Assembly (NCBI GenBank): GCA_046351215.1
Contig: JAXLYX010000028.1
Span: 1-44,420, forward strand
Direction of reading: 5' to 3'
DNA: 44,420 nt
DNA from: JAXLYX01 sp046351215
GTDB taxonomy: Bacteria; Myxococcota_A; Polyangia; Polyangiales; Houyiibacteriaceae
Part shown: in pieces, positions 1-7,494 of the stretch
Position numbering within the stretch: position 1 is the first letter of the stretch
Layout of the letters: every line of letters begins with the position of its first letter
Notes under the pieces: model-generated
Databases searched by the model: none
The model's input: the letters and a program-made list of their open reading frames with translations, nothing else
What the model was told of the DNA's origin: nothing
Translations under genes and position numbers: made by a program

Positions 1-216
1 ATCGGGTCCGCAGTCGAGACGGGTCCATCCATCGGACGCGCACATCGGCGCGTGGCTCCGGCACACGGGGTCGGGGCAGTTGGCTCCCGGGCAGCCCGCA
101 CCGACGTCGATCGAGTCCGCGCAGCCCGCGAGGGCGAGAACGCCGAGGGCGAGGGAAAGAAGCGCGAACAAGAAGTGGCGCGAACGAGGCGAAGGACGAA
201 GCAACGAAGAGGGCAT
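1..216 (-). CDS. Lipoprotein, N-terminal fragment (runs off the window)
   Basis: The reverse strand from 216 reads 72 codons without a stop to the window edge. The product begins with an arginine-rich n-region (PSPRSRHFL), then a hydrophobic stretch ending in the lipobox ALAGC at about residues 28-32. A Cys-rich segment follows (AGCPGANCPDP, PMCASDGW, LDCGP). This is a type II signal peptide, so the protein is probably exported and lipid-anchored. It starts 11 bases after the stop of the FG-GAP lipoprotein gene on the same strand, so the two probably share a transcript. No clear Shine-Dalgarno sequence is visible. The function cannot be told from the fragment. Confidence 0.75.
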   Translation of the reverse strand, partial: MPSSLLRPSPRSRHFLFALLSLALGVLALAGCADSIDVGAGCPGANCPDPVCRSHAPMCASDGWTRLDCGPD

Positions 217-227
217 GGTCGGGGAGC

Positions 228-1346
228 TCATTCGAGGACGGGAGGAACGGAACGGGAGCGGGAGACGACGAGGCGGGCCGACGAGGGCGACAAGGAGAGG
301 AAGTCGGGAAGGCCGTCGCGATCGACGTCGCCCGCGGCGAGGGGCGTGAGGCGGGAGGGCACGCGCACACCGGCACACGAGGCCGAGGACGCATCGACGC
401 GGGCTTCGAAGACGAGGGCGTCCAAATCCCCGGCGAACGGAAGCGTGACGAGCTCGAGCCCCGGTGCGGGGAGCACGTCGCTGACGACGGGCTGGGCGGC
501 CGAGGTGGGCACGGCCCATCGGGCGACCTCGCGAATCGACGCCGTGCCGAGCTCGAGATCGAAGGCGATCATCCGCCCCGCCATCGTCGGGATGCCGACG
601 ACCTCCGCGCGTCCGTCGCCATCGACGTCGACCCCGCGCTGTGCCCATCGCCAGGCGACTCCGTCGGGCTCGGGAATGCACGCGACGGGCGACGCCCCGA
701 GCGTGCCTTGCCCGTCGTTCCGGAGCACCTCGAGGCAACCGGCCTCGGAACGGACGACGACGAGATCGATCGCGCCGTCTCCATCGGCGTCGTGCGGAAT
801 CGTGCGATAGGCGTCGGAGGCGAGCGCGACGTCGGCTCGCACGCTCGGCCCGGCGGGCCCTCCGACGAGCAAGCGCGCACGTCGGAAATCGGGCTGGCGG
901 AGGACGACGTCGAGAATCCCATCGCCCGTGAAGTCCGCGAGGGAGAGCCCGAATTGCGTGCGCCCCACGGGGACTGTGACCACCGGTCCGAAGCCGCCCA
1001 CGCCGTCCCCGGCATGGAACGAGAGGACCTCGGTCGCGAGGTCGACGGTCAGGAGATCGTCGAATCCGTCGCCGTTTCCGTCGTAGAGCGCCCAGTCGAC
1101 GGGCTCGCTGCCATCGGCGAAGACCTGTCGGTAGGCGTCGGTCGCGAGGCAGCTTCCGGCGCATTGCATGCCGGTGCTGCAGAGCCCCACGGAGCAGGCG
1201 CCCGCGTCGCATCCGACGAGGATGCTTGCATCTCCGAGGGCCTGGGAGGCGTTGCCCACGTCGACGACCACGGAGCAACCGAGGAGGCTCGTCGCGCACG
1301 CGACGAGTCCTGCGAAGCGGACGCCGTGCGAAGAACGACTTCGCAC
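228..1346 (-). CDS. FG-GAP/VCBS-repeat lipoprotein
   Basis: This 372-residue protein starts at a GTG chosen because it gives a short signal peptide (RSRSSHGVRFAGL...) ending in the lipobox SLLGC near residue 25; a longer open frame upstream has no protein-like content. A short Cys-rich stretch follows, then at least five FG-GAP-type calcium-loop motifs (DGNGDGFDDLL, DFTGDGILDVV, DADGDGAIDLV, DVDGDGRAEVV, DVDRDGLPDFL). Such motifs form beta-propeller blades like those of integrin alpha chains, usually in exported adhesion or scaffold proteins. The substrate or partner is unknown. It is divergent from the exported protein at 1410, sharing a 63-base promoter region, and is followed closely by another lipoprotein gene. 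Confidence 0.85.
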   Translation of the reverse strand: MRSRSSHGVRFAGLVACATSLLGCSVVVDVGNASQALGDASILVGCDAGACSVGLCSTGMQCAGSCLATDAYRQVFADGSEPVDWALYDGNGDGFDDLLTVDLATEVLSFHAGDGVGGFGPVVTVPVGRTQFGLSLADFTGDGILDVVLRQPDFRRARLLVGGPAGPSVRADVALASDAYRTIPHDADGDGAIDLVVVRSEAGCLEVLRNDGQGTLGASPVACIPEPDGVAWRWAQRGVDVDGDGRAEVVGIPTMAGRMIAFDLELGTASIREVARWAVPTSAAQPVVSDVLPAPGLELVTLPFAGDLDALVFEARVDASSASCAGVRVPSRLTPLAAGDVDRDGLPDFLSLSPSSARLVVSRSRSVPPVLE

Positions 1347-1351
1347 GGAGC

Positions 1352-1357
1352 GTGCTA
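1352..1357 (-). promoter_or_regulatory. Candidate -10 element (TAGCAC) of the FG-GAP lipoprotein gene
   Basis: Five bases separate this hexamer from the GTG start at 1346. Its CTAG core is palindromic, and on the plus strand it also forms TAGTTT (1356-1361), 48 bases before the divergent gene at 1410. The last base departs from TANNNT, so this is the weakest member of the set described in the findings. Confidence 0.3.
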
Positions 1358-1409
1358 GTTTCGAGCGCTCGCTCGCCGTAGCGACACGGGTGGGAAAGGA
1401 CCGAGGGGC

Positions 1410-2435
1410 ATGGGGTCGAGGTACGCCGACGGAGCGAAGCAGGGAGCCCGCGTCCTCGGCGTCGCGATGCTCTTCGCCCTGCCCTTCCTCGGATCGCCGG
1501 CCCCGGCCTCCGCCGAGGTTCCGCACAGCGCGATCGTCGTCGAGCGCGATCCCGAGGTGCGCGATTGCCCCGACGAGACGGCGCTGCGGAGCTCCATCGT
1601 CGAGAGACTCGGACGCGATCCCTTCGCCGTGCCTTCGCTCGACGGTTGGCTCGTCGACGTGTGGTTCCTCCGGCCGGACGAGCATCGGCGCTCGGCGCGC
1701 GTGCTCCTCTACGATGCCCAGCGCAACGTGGTCGGCACGCGCTTCCTCGACAGCGCGGCCCCCGACTGCGGCGAGCTCGCCGATACCGTCGTGCTCACGC
1801 TGGCCATGGTTCTCGAGGCCCAGCTCGAGGCCGCGGAAACGGCCGCTCCGGAGCCTGCGATCGAGGCCGAGACTCCCGCCGCGGAGGAGACGGCGAGCGA
1901 TCGCTCGCCGCCCGACGCGCCGGAGCCACGCGAAGCCCGAGCCTCGCCCTTCGTCGCCGTGTCCGGCGCGCTCGCGCTCGGCTTCGTGCCTCGCCCGGCC
2001 CTGCTCGCAGGGCTCGAAGCGGGCGTGCGTGTCGGCACGCATGCGGTGATCTCCGCCGAAGGGAGGGTCACTTCGCCGGCTTCCGCCTCGAACGCCTCGG
2101 GCGAAGCGCGCGTCTTCCTCGGCGGCGGCGCCCTCTTCGCTTGCTACCGCGCGGGGAAGCTCGGCGCCTGCGCGACCTGTACCGTCGCGGCCACGGTCGC
2201 GCAAGGCACGGGCGGGCTCGCGACAGAGCGCTCGCGGGGCCTTGCCATCTATCCCGGAATCGCCGGGACGTTCGAGCATCCGCTCGGCGCGTCGCTCGCG
2301 CTCGTCGTGCGCGTCGAGCTCGAGGTCGCCGCTCGACGCGTCGAGCTCGAGGTCGTCGGCGATCCTCTCTGGCGTTCGCCACCCGTCGTCGGCGCGCTCG
2401 GCATCGGACTCGCGTACGGCAAACGGATGAGATGA
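1410..2435 (+). CDS. Exported hypothetical protein with predicted beta-rich C-terminal half
   Basis: The 341-residue product has a Sec-type signal peptide: hydrophobic VLGVAMLFALPFLG followed by a probable cleavage site at PASAE near residue 36. Next comes a compact domain of about 100 residues (VERDPEVRDCPDETALRSSI), a Pro/Glu/Ala-rich linker (about 145-185), and a C-terminal half of alternating short hydrophobic stretches ending in GIGLAYGKRMR. The last part resembles a small outer-membrane barrel, which is an inference from pattern only. A purine-rich leader (GGAAAGGACCGAGGGG) precedes the ATG. I do not recognise a named family. Confidence 0.8.
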   Translation: MGSRYADGAKQGARVLGVAMLFALPFLGSPAPASAEVPHSAIVVERDPEVRDCPDETALRSSIVERLGRDPFAVPSLDGWLVDVWFLRPDEHRRSARVLLYDAQRNVVGTRFLDSAAPDCGELADTVVLTLAMVLEAQLEAAETAAPEPAIEAETPAAEETASDRSPPDAPEPREARASPFVAVSGALALGFVPRPALLAGLEAGVRVGTHAVISAEGRVTSPASASNASGEARVFLGGGALFACYRAGKLGACATCTVAATVAQGTGGLATERSRGLAIYPGIAGTFEHPLGASLALVVRVELEVAARRVELEVVGDPLWRSPPVVGALGIGLAYGKRMR

Positions 2436-2596
2436 CGATCGCGCGACGCCCCGTTCGACATTCGGAGATCGGAAGGCGTCGGCGGAGCGCGTCACGGAGC
2501 TATCGATTCCCTTAATCGGATTCGCCGCGCGCGACAATCGCATCCAGCATCGGCTTCGTTGCATCAGCGTGTAACGCGCGGATCGCGCACGAGAGC

Positions 2597-3505
2597 GTGA
2601 TAGCGTTCAACACCGCCTTGGCATTCCCGATCGACGAGCCGAACGATGACGAGGTCGAGGCGCTTCTCGCGACGGAGCGGCGCCGACCCGACGAGCCCCC
2701 CGAGACGATCGCGGCGATCCGCGCCGGCGCGACTGCGCGCATCGCGGCCCTCGGCCTCGGCGGCGGCGGATCGGAAGGATCGAGCGGCGGCGGCTCGGGC
2801 GCGCCCGAGGGTCCTGCATCGCCGGCGTTGCCCGCGCTGCCTGCGTCGTCCCTCGCGCCTTGGGTGATCCGTCTCGCGGTCTTCGCGGCGGGCGCGACGT
2901 CGGGTTGGGTCGCCCACGAGGCGGTCGATCGCGCGAGCGCGCCGGAGCGTCCGAGGTCTTCGTCGTCGCTCGTCGAGCGCGGACCGAAGCCGCGCGTCGA
3001 AGAGAGCACCGAGGCGGCTCCTGCATCGAGCGAGCCGAGGCCCTTCCGAGCACCGCCGGGCGTGCCCGTCTCGCCGCGCACCGCTTCCGTACCGAGGCAT
3101 GCACCCCCGACGAGCCCAGAGCCCGCGCCTTCGGCGCCCGAGGCCTCCCAGGCCGCCGCCTCACCGACGACGGGCGTCGCCGACCTCGCCGAGGAGCAGC
3201 GCCTCGTCGAGGCCGCCCGACAAGCGCTCCGTCGCGGAGACGCGCCCACGGCGCTCGCCACCCTCGACGAGCACCGGCAGAGGTTCGCGAACGGACGTCT
3301 GGCCGAGGAACGCGAGGCGCTCGCCGTGCGTGCCCTGGCCCGCTCGGGACGCGAGGACGCCGCGCACGCCCGCGCCGAGGCCTTCCGTCGAACCTACCCG
3401 CGCAGCCTCCTTCTCCCGGTCGTCGATCGCGCCTCGCCGCCACGCCCTTCGGGCGAGACCTCCACTCCCCCTTCGCCCGGCTCGCCGTCGGCTCCCACGG
3501 AGTGA
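2597..3505 (+). CDS. Membrane protein with TPR-like C-terminus, putative anti-sigma factor
   Basis: The 302-residue product starts at GTG. It has a soluble N-terminal part of about 50 residues, a Gly/Ser/Pro linker, one membrane segment at about 87-108 (WVIRLAVFAAGATSGWV), a long Pro/Ala/Glu-rich periplasmic linker, and a helical TPR-like C-terminus (about 205-285, with LVEAARQALRRGDAPTALATL and ALAVRALARSGREDAA). One-pass proteins of this shape next to ECF sigma genes are common anti-sigma or sensor partners in myxobacteria. The stop overlaps a GTG codon in the sigma reading frame (GTGA), which suggests translational coupling. No zinc-binding HxxxCxxC anti-sigma motif is visible, so the role is inferred from context. 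Confidence 0.75.
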   Translation: MIAFNTALAFPIDEPNDDEVEALLATERRRPDEPPETIAAIRAGATARIAALGLGGGGSEGSSGGGSGAPEGPASPALPALPASSLAPWVIRLAVFAAGATSGWVAHEAVDRASAPERPRSSSSLVERGPKPRVEESTEAAPASSEPRPFRAPPGVPVSPRTASVPRHAPPTSPEPAPSAPEASQAAASPTTGVADLAEEQRLVEAARQALRRGDAPTALATLDEHRQRFANGRLAEEREALAVRALARSGREDAAHARAEAFRRTYPRSLLLPVVDRASPPRPSGETSTPPSPGSPSAPTE

Positions 3506-3510
3506 TCCGG

Positions 3511-4029
3511 ATGGCCGATCGGGAGCACTTCTGGGAGAAGCTCGAGCCGTGGATCGGTTGGATCTGCAAGCAGGTCCGCCGCCTCGGCGTGCCCGAGCGC
3601 GACGCCCTCGACGTCTCGCAGGACGTCCTCGTCGAGCTCTACCGGACGTGGGACCAATACGACGAATCCCGCCCCCTCCGAGGCTGGATCTTCGGCTTCG
3701 TGTTCCGCGTGACCTCGGCCTATCGACGTAGGGCCGAGCACCGGCTCGTCACGGTCGTCGCCGAGCCCACGGCGGCCCCCGACGCGCGCTGCGCCCAGCA
3801 CGCGCTCGAACAGCGCGAGGAGCTCGAGCTCGTCCAGGCCGCGCTCGACTCCCTCCCCGAGGGCCGACGCGAGGTCTTCCTCATGGCGCGCATCGAGGAA
3901 ATGCCCCTGCCCGAGGTCGCCGAGGTCCTCGAGATCCCCCTTAACACCGCCTACAGCCGGCTGCGCACCGCGAACCAGGAGTTCGCCGAAGCCGTGAAGC
4001 GCATGCGCCAGCGACAGCGCGCGTCCTGA
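3511..4029 (+). CDS. ECF-family RNA polymerase sigma factor
   Basis: The 172-residue product has the size and layout of an ECF (sigma-70 group 4) factor. Region 2 lies at about 30-75 (DALDVSQDVLVELYRTW, RPLRGWIFGFVFRVTSAYRRR). Region 4 lies at about 112-160 (LDSLPEGRREVFLMARIEE, then helix-turn-helix PEVAEVLEIPLNTAYSRLRTA). It would direct RNA polymerase to a dedicated promoter set. ATG 3511 is used; an in-frame GTG at 3502 overlaps the stop of the upstream anti-sigma-like gene and is a credible alternative. The regulator-first gene order suggests that the sigma factor is made only together with its restraint. Confidence 0.92.
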   Translation: MADREHFWEKLEPWIGWICKQVRRLGVPERDALDVSQDVLVELYRTWDQYDESRPLRGWIFGFVFRVTSAYRRRAEHRLVTVVAEPTAAPDARCAQHALEQREELELVQAALDSLPEGRREVFLMARIEEMPLPEVAEVLEIPLNTAYSRLRTANQEFAEAVKRMRQRQRAS

Positions 4030-4163
4030 GACGCCTCACGCTCGCGCGTGTCGATTCTCCGACGGATCGGCGAGGCCCGATTCAATAGGAGTCGATGGGG
4101 ATCGCGTGGCGTCGCCGAAGGGCGGCCGTGCGCCCTCCTGCCGATTTCCCGGAAAGGCACCGC

Positions 4164-5924
4164 ATGCGCACACGTTTCCTGGGCCTCCTCGCCGTCGCAT
4201 TCCTCTCCCTTGCCTCGGCCTGCGACGACGGACCGACCGACTACTGCCCGGACGATCTCCTGAAGACCCAGGCAGGCGCATGCGGTTGCGGGGTCTCCGA
4301 CGAGGACGCCAACGCGAACGGCGTCCCTGACTGCCTCGATTCGGGCATCGACCTCTGCCCGAACGATCCCCAGAAGACCCAGGCGGGAACCTGCGGATGC
4401 GGCATGTCCGACGCCGACGCCAACGCGAACGGCGTGCCCGACTGCCTCGATTCGGGCATCGATTTGTGCCCGAACGATGCGACGAAGACCGTACCGGGAA
4501 CCTGCGGATGCGCTGTATCGGACGCCGACGCCAACTCGAACGGTGTCCCCGACTGCCTCGACGCGGGCATCGACCTCTGCCCGAACGACGCAGCGAAGAC
4601 CGTGCCCGGAACGTGCGGGTGCGGCGTTTCCGACGCCGACGCCAACTCGAACGGTGTCCCCGACTGCCTCGATGCGGGCATCGATTTGTGCCCCAACGAT
4701 CCCCAGAAGACCCAGGCGGGAACCTGCGGGTGCGGTGTCTCCGATGCGGACGCCAACTCGAACGGCGTGCCCGACTGCGTCGAGGCGAACATCGACTTCT
4801 ACACGAACGTGGTCATGCGCAGCGGCCCCATCGCATACTGGCCGCTCGACGAGGTGGGAGGGACGACGGCCGTCGACGTCGTCGGCGGTCGAGTCGCCAC
4901 CGCGGTCGGCACCGTCCGACTCGGCGCGCCGACCCCGGTTTCGGGCGGCGCGTCGGCCCGCAGCGCGGTCTTCGACGGAACGTCGTACCTCGAGCTCGGG
5001 GCCTACGATTCCAGCCTCAACCCGTCGACGTTCACGGTGGAGGTCTGGGCGCGGGACGACGGCCTGACCGGCATGGGCTCGCCGATCACGATGCGCTCGT
5101 CCGCCGGATGCGGCGCCACCCGCGGCTTCACGTTCTACTCGCTGCGGAACATCCCGCGTTGGGACGCGTACACGGGAGCGGACGGGCTCGCCTCCTGCTG
5201 GCAGGAGACGTTCGGTCCCCCTCCGGTGCGCGGACGCTTCACGCACCTCGTCCTGACCTGGGACGGCACGACGATGCGCTGGTACGTCGACGGGGTCCTC
5301 TCGGGCTCGAGCGTCACGACCTACAAACCGAGCACGACCGCGCCGCTTCGGATCGGTGCGGGCACCGGAGACACGCCCGCGCCCGACTACTTCTGGACGG
5401 GCGCCGTGGACAACGTCGCCCTCTACGATCGACCGCTGAGCGCATCCGAGATCGCCCAGCATCGCGCAGCGGGCGTGGTGCTCTCCTCGCTGACCTCGGG
5501 AGCGACCGCATCGCAGTCGAGCGACTACACCTCGGGCTGCGCCTCGCGTCCGGCCGGCGTGGCCGTGGACGGTCGATTCGCGGTGAACGGCGGCCCCTGC
5601 GATCAGGTGAGCCATACCAACGCCGACGCGAACGCCTTCTGGCAGCTCGACCTGCCGGCGGCACGGACGGTCGCACGCGTGAACGTCTGGCCCTACCTCC
5701 TCGGGAGCACCGGCACGTTCGTGCTGCGCCATCGAGCGTCGAGCTCCGACGCCTGGGTCTCGGAGACCTTCACGGCGGCGCCGAACTGGCCTTCGGGCGT
5801 GGCGATTCCGCTCGGGACTGCCGTACGCCAGCTCCGCATCGAGCGAACCGACGGCACCGCCTGCACGGGCGCGCTGAACGATTGCGCGGTCTCGCTGAGC
5901 GAGGTCGAGGTGTTGGGGCTCTGA
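4164..5924 (+). CDS. Lipoprotein with five Cys/Asp repeats, a LamG domain and a discoidin-like domain
   Basis: ATG 4164 is preceded by GGAAAGG and opens a signal peptide with a lipobox-like ASAC (Cys20). Residues 28-212 are five tandem 37-residue repeats (key pattern CPND..KT, GTCGCG, SDADANSNGVPDC). Their Cys and Asp/Asn spacing resembles calcium-binding thrombospondin type 3 or dockerin-like loops. A LamG/concanavalin-like jelly roll follows at about 220-435 (GPIAYWPLDE, FTVEVWARDDG, FTHLVLTWDGTTMRWYVDG, VDNVALYDRPLSASEIAQH). An F5/8-type-C-like (galactose-binding) domain ends the protein (WQLDLPAARTVARVNVW through LSEVEVLGL). These domains usually bind glycans or cell surfaces, so a cell-surface adhesin or matrix-binding role is inferred. 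The product is 586 residues long. Confidence 0.9.
   Translation: MRTRFLGLLAVAFLSLASACDDGPTDYCPDDLLKTQAGACGCGVSDEDANANGVPDCLDSGIDLCPNDPQKTQAGTCGCGMSDADANANGVPDCLDSGIDLCPNDATKTVPGTCGCAVSDADANSNGVPDCLDAGIDLCPNDAAKTVPGTCGCGVSDADANSNGVPDCLDAGIDLCPNDPQKTQAGTCGCGVSDADANSNGVPDCVEANIDFYTNVVMRSGPIAYWPLDEVGGTTAVDVVGGRVATAVGTVRLGAPTPVSGGASARSAVFDGTSYLELGAYDSSLNPSTFTVEVWARDDGLTGMGSPITMRSSAGCGATRGFTFYSLRNIPRWDAYTGADGLASCWQETFGPPPVRGRFTHLVLTWDGTTMRWYVDGVLSGSSVTTYKPSTTAPLRIGAGTGDTPAPDYFWTGAVDNVALYDRPLSASEIAQHRAAGVVLSSLTSGATASQSSDYTSGCASRPAGVAVDGRFAVNGGPCDQVSHTNADANAFWQLDLPAARTVARVNVWPYLLGSTGTFVLRHRASSSDAWVSETFTAAPNWPSGVAIPLGTAVRQLRIERTDGTACTGALNDCAVSLSEVEVLGL
4245..4799 (+). repeat. Five in-frame 111-bp tandem repeats
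   Basis: Five units of exactly 37 codons start at the Cys28 codon. Units 1, 2 and 5 share KTQAG; units 3 and 4 share KTVPG. This pattern fits duplication followed by internal conversion. The array lies wholly within the lipoprotein gene and keeps its frame. Confidence 0.9.
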
Positions 5925-5991
5925 GGGCGCCGTGCTCGACCCACGCGTGATGCATCCCCTCGCCCTCCACGACCCGACGGAGCCTCTCCCC

Positions 5992-6384
5992 ATGGACCCA
6001 GCGACGCGCTGGCAATCCCTCCGCCGCGAGCTCGACACCTTCCAGTCGCACCTCGCGCGCGGCGTCCCGCGCCTCGAGGTCCGAGTGGGGTACGACGTCG
6101 AGTGGTCCGCCGAGGAGTTCCAGGAAGCACGCCGCGACGGGCGGTATCACAAGCCGGGTGTCTACCTGATCTACGCGAACGATGGGACGCTGCTCCACGT
6201 CGGGAGCACCACGTACATCTTCGACAAACAGATCTTCCGTCACGCCATCGTCGGCGCCCGCTACATCGACCTCGTCCCGTTCGAAGAACGCTTCAGCTAC
6301 TTCGCGGCGGCTCTCGAGCGCTTCCTGATCGGCCGGCTGCGGCCTCGAGCGAACGCGGTGGGCGCGGGGTACGCGTACGAATGA
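5992..6384 (+). CDS. Small GIY-YIG-like domain protein
   Basis: The 130-residue product carries the skeleton of a GIY-YIG domain: PGVYLIYANDGTLLHVGST at about 50-68 (G-V-Y ... H-V-G in place of GIY ... YIG), then a helix FAAALERFLIGRLRPRAN whose Glu sits where the family has its metal-binding Glu. This is a divergent member; nuclease activity is not assured, because the usual YIG tyrosine is His. The start was chosen for GGAG at 5979-5982, nine bases upstream; in-frame starts at 5932 and 5950 are possible. It lies 67 bases after the LamG lipoprotein gene. Confidence 0.65.
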   Translation: MDPATRWQSLRRELDTFQSHLARGVPRLEVRVGYDVEWSAEEFQEARRDGRYHKPGVYLIYANDGTLLHVGSTTYIFDKQIFRHAIVGARYIDLVPFEERFSYFAAALERFLIGRLRPRANAVGAGYAYE

Positions 6385-6824
6385 CCTTGTCTGCGAGTAG
6401 AATCCAGAGACCCAAGAGGCCCCGATGAACGTGACGGAAGCCGACCTCGAATCCCTCCTCCGGAGCACCTGATCCGACCGAGGAGGGAATTCGCAAAGCA
6501 CGACCCGGTCGGACTGACGGCGGCGAAGGCCTAGATGGACCGCAAGACGGCGAGCAGGCGCCTCGCAAGGGGCAAGCTGCCGAGCGAGCGGAAGACACGG
6601 CGTACGTACCGAACGCGCCCCGATCCGCCCGACGACTCGGCTCTCGAAGCCGCCCGACGATGCGTCGATCTCGCCCCCGAGCGCTCGACCGGTTCGCGGC
6701 CAACTGCGAGGACGTGATCGGTCATCCCGATCGGGCGCCTCGATCGACGGTAGCAAGGCGCCGAGCCCTGCAAGCGGCACCCAGCGACGACTCGGTGCTC
6801 GCCGAGTGGGGCACCATAAGCGCT
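6385..6824. other. Gene-poor stretch with probable coding debris
   Basis: No intact gene is visible. At 6425 an ATG opens a protein-like start (MNVTEADLESLLRST) that stops after 15 codons. A shift of one base continues it as PDPTEEGIRKARPGRTDGG, which suggests a decayed gene. Short frames further on (such as 6535-6717) are Arg-rich and look like chance. The stretch forms the left edge of the toxin-antitoxin islet. Confidence 0.35.
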
Positions 6825-6897
6825 GCACACAACTGAAGTCTGACTGAAGTTTCGTGCGCCCCACGCGTCCCAATTTGCACAAAACTAAAGCCTGACT
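6825..6897 (+). repeat. Pair of 21-bp direct repeats before abiEi
   Basis: Copies at 6825-6845 and 6877-6897 match at 18 of 21 bases (GCACA-AACT-AAG-CTGACT with three differences). Their starts are 52 bp apart, close to five helical turns. The first copy continues as a smaller internal repeat (CTGAAGT-CTGA-CTGAAGT). The surroundings are clearly less GC-rich than the rest of the window. The second copy ends 12 bases before the AbiEi start, so these are good candidates for operators bound by AbiEi, a known autorepressor in its family. Confidence 0.55.
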
Positions 6898-6909
6898 TGA
6901 TGTTCTCGC

Positions 6910-7494
6910 ATGAAGGAGGCGACCGGCAGCTCGCCCGACTGGGACCGTCTCTTCGACATTGCGGCGGCCCAGGACGGGCTCTTCACGACGCGGCAGGCGG
7001 CCGAGGCCGGCTACTCGCCGCAGCTGATCGCGCACCATCTGGGTGCCCGGCGGATGGTCCGCGTGCGACGCGGCGTCTACCGCCTCGTGCACTTCCCCGC
7101 GGGAGACCACGAGGACCTCACGGTCGTCTGGCTCTGGTCGGAGCGGGAGGGCGTCTTCTCCCACCAGACCGCGCTCGCCCTCTACCACCTCTCGGACGTC
7201 CTCCCCGCGCAGGTCCACCTCACGCTGCCCGCAACGTGGCGCAAGCGGCGCCTCCGCGTGCCAGGTGGCGTCGTCGTCCACCACGGCGACGTCGCCGAGA
7301 GCGAGCGGCGCTGGTTCGGGGCCGTGCCGGCGACGGCTCCCCTGCGCACGCTCGAGGACTGCGCCGCCACGGACCTCCCGCCCGAGCTGCTGCGGTCGGC
7401 CGCCCTCGACGCGCTCGCTCGCGGTCTGGTCGCGCGTCGCGATCTCGCCACCGTCGAGGCCGCGCTCGCGCCCTTCGGAGGTCTCGAGCGATGA
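6910..7494 (+). CDS. AbiEi-family type IV antitoxin / transcriptional repressor
   Basis: The 194-residue product matches the AbiEi layout. An N-terminal winged-helix part covers about 12-65 (LFDIAAAQDGLFTTRQAAEAGYS, then RRGVYRLVHFP). The C-terminal antitoxin domain includes REGVFSHQTALALYHLSD, VHLTLP and TAPLRTLEDCAATDLP. AbiEi proteins repress their own operon and neutralise the AbiEii nucleotidyltransferase without forming a tight complex. The next frame overlaps by ATGA and encodes the start of AbiEii, but that gene is truncated, so this antitoxin appears to be an orphan. Paired direct repeats upstream may be its operators. It may still act as a plain repressor or protect against an AbiEii toxin encoded elsewhere. 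Confidence 0.85.
   Translation: MKEATGSSPDWDRLFDIAAAQDGLFTTRQAAEAGYSPQLIAHHLGARRMVRVRRGVYRLVHFPAGDHEDLTVVWLWSEREGVFSHQTALALYHLSDVLPAQVHLTLPATWRKRRLRVPGGVVVHHGDVAESERRWFGAVPATAPLRTLEDCAATDLPPELLRSAALDALARGLVARRDLATVEAALAPFGGLER

Noticed and set aside
4245..4799. Possible CRISPR array
   Set aside because: The 111-bp units are contiguous, have no spacers, keep the reading frame and encode Cys/Asp protein repeats.
6535..6717. A 60-codon open frame on the plus strand
   Set aside because: It is Arg-rich, has no ribosome binding site, and resembles chance reading of high-GC debris.
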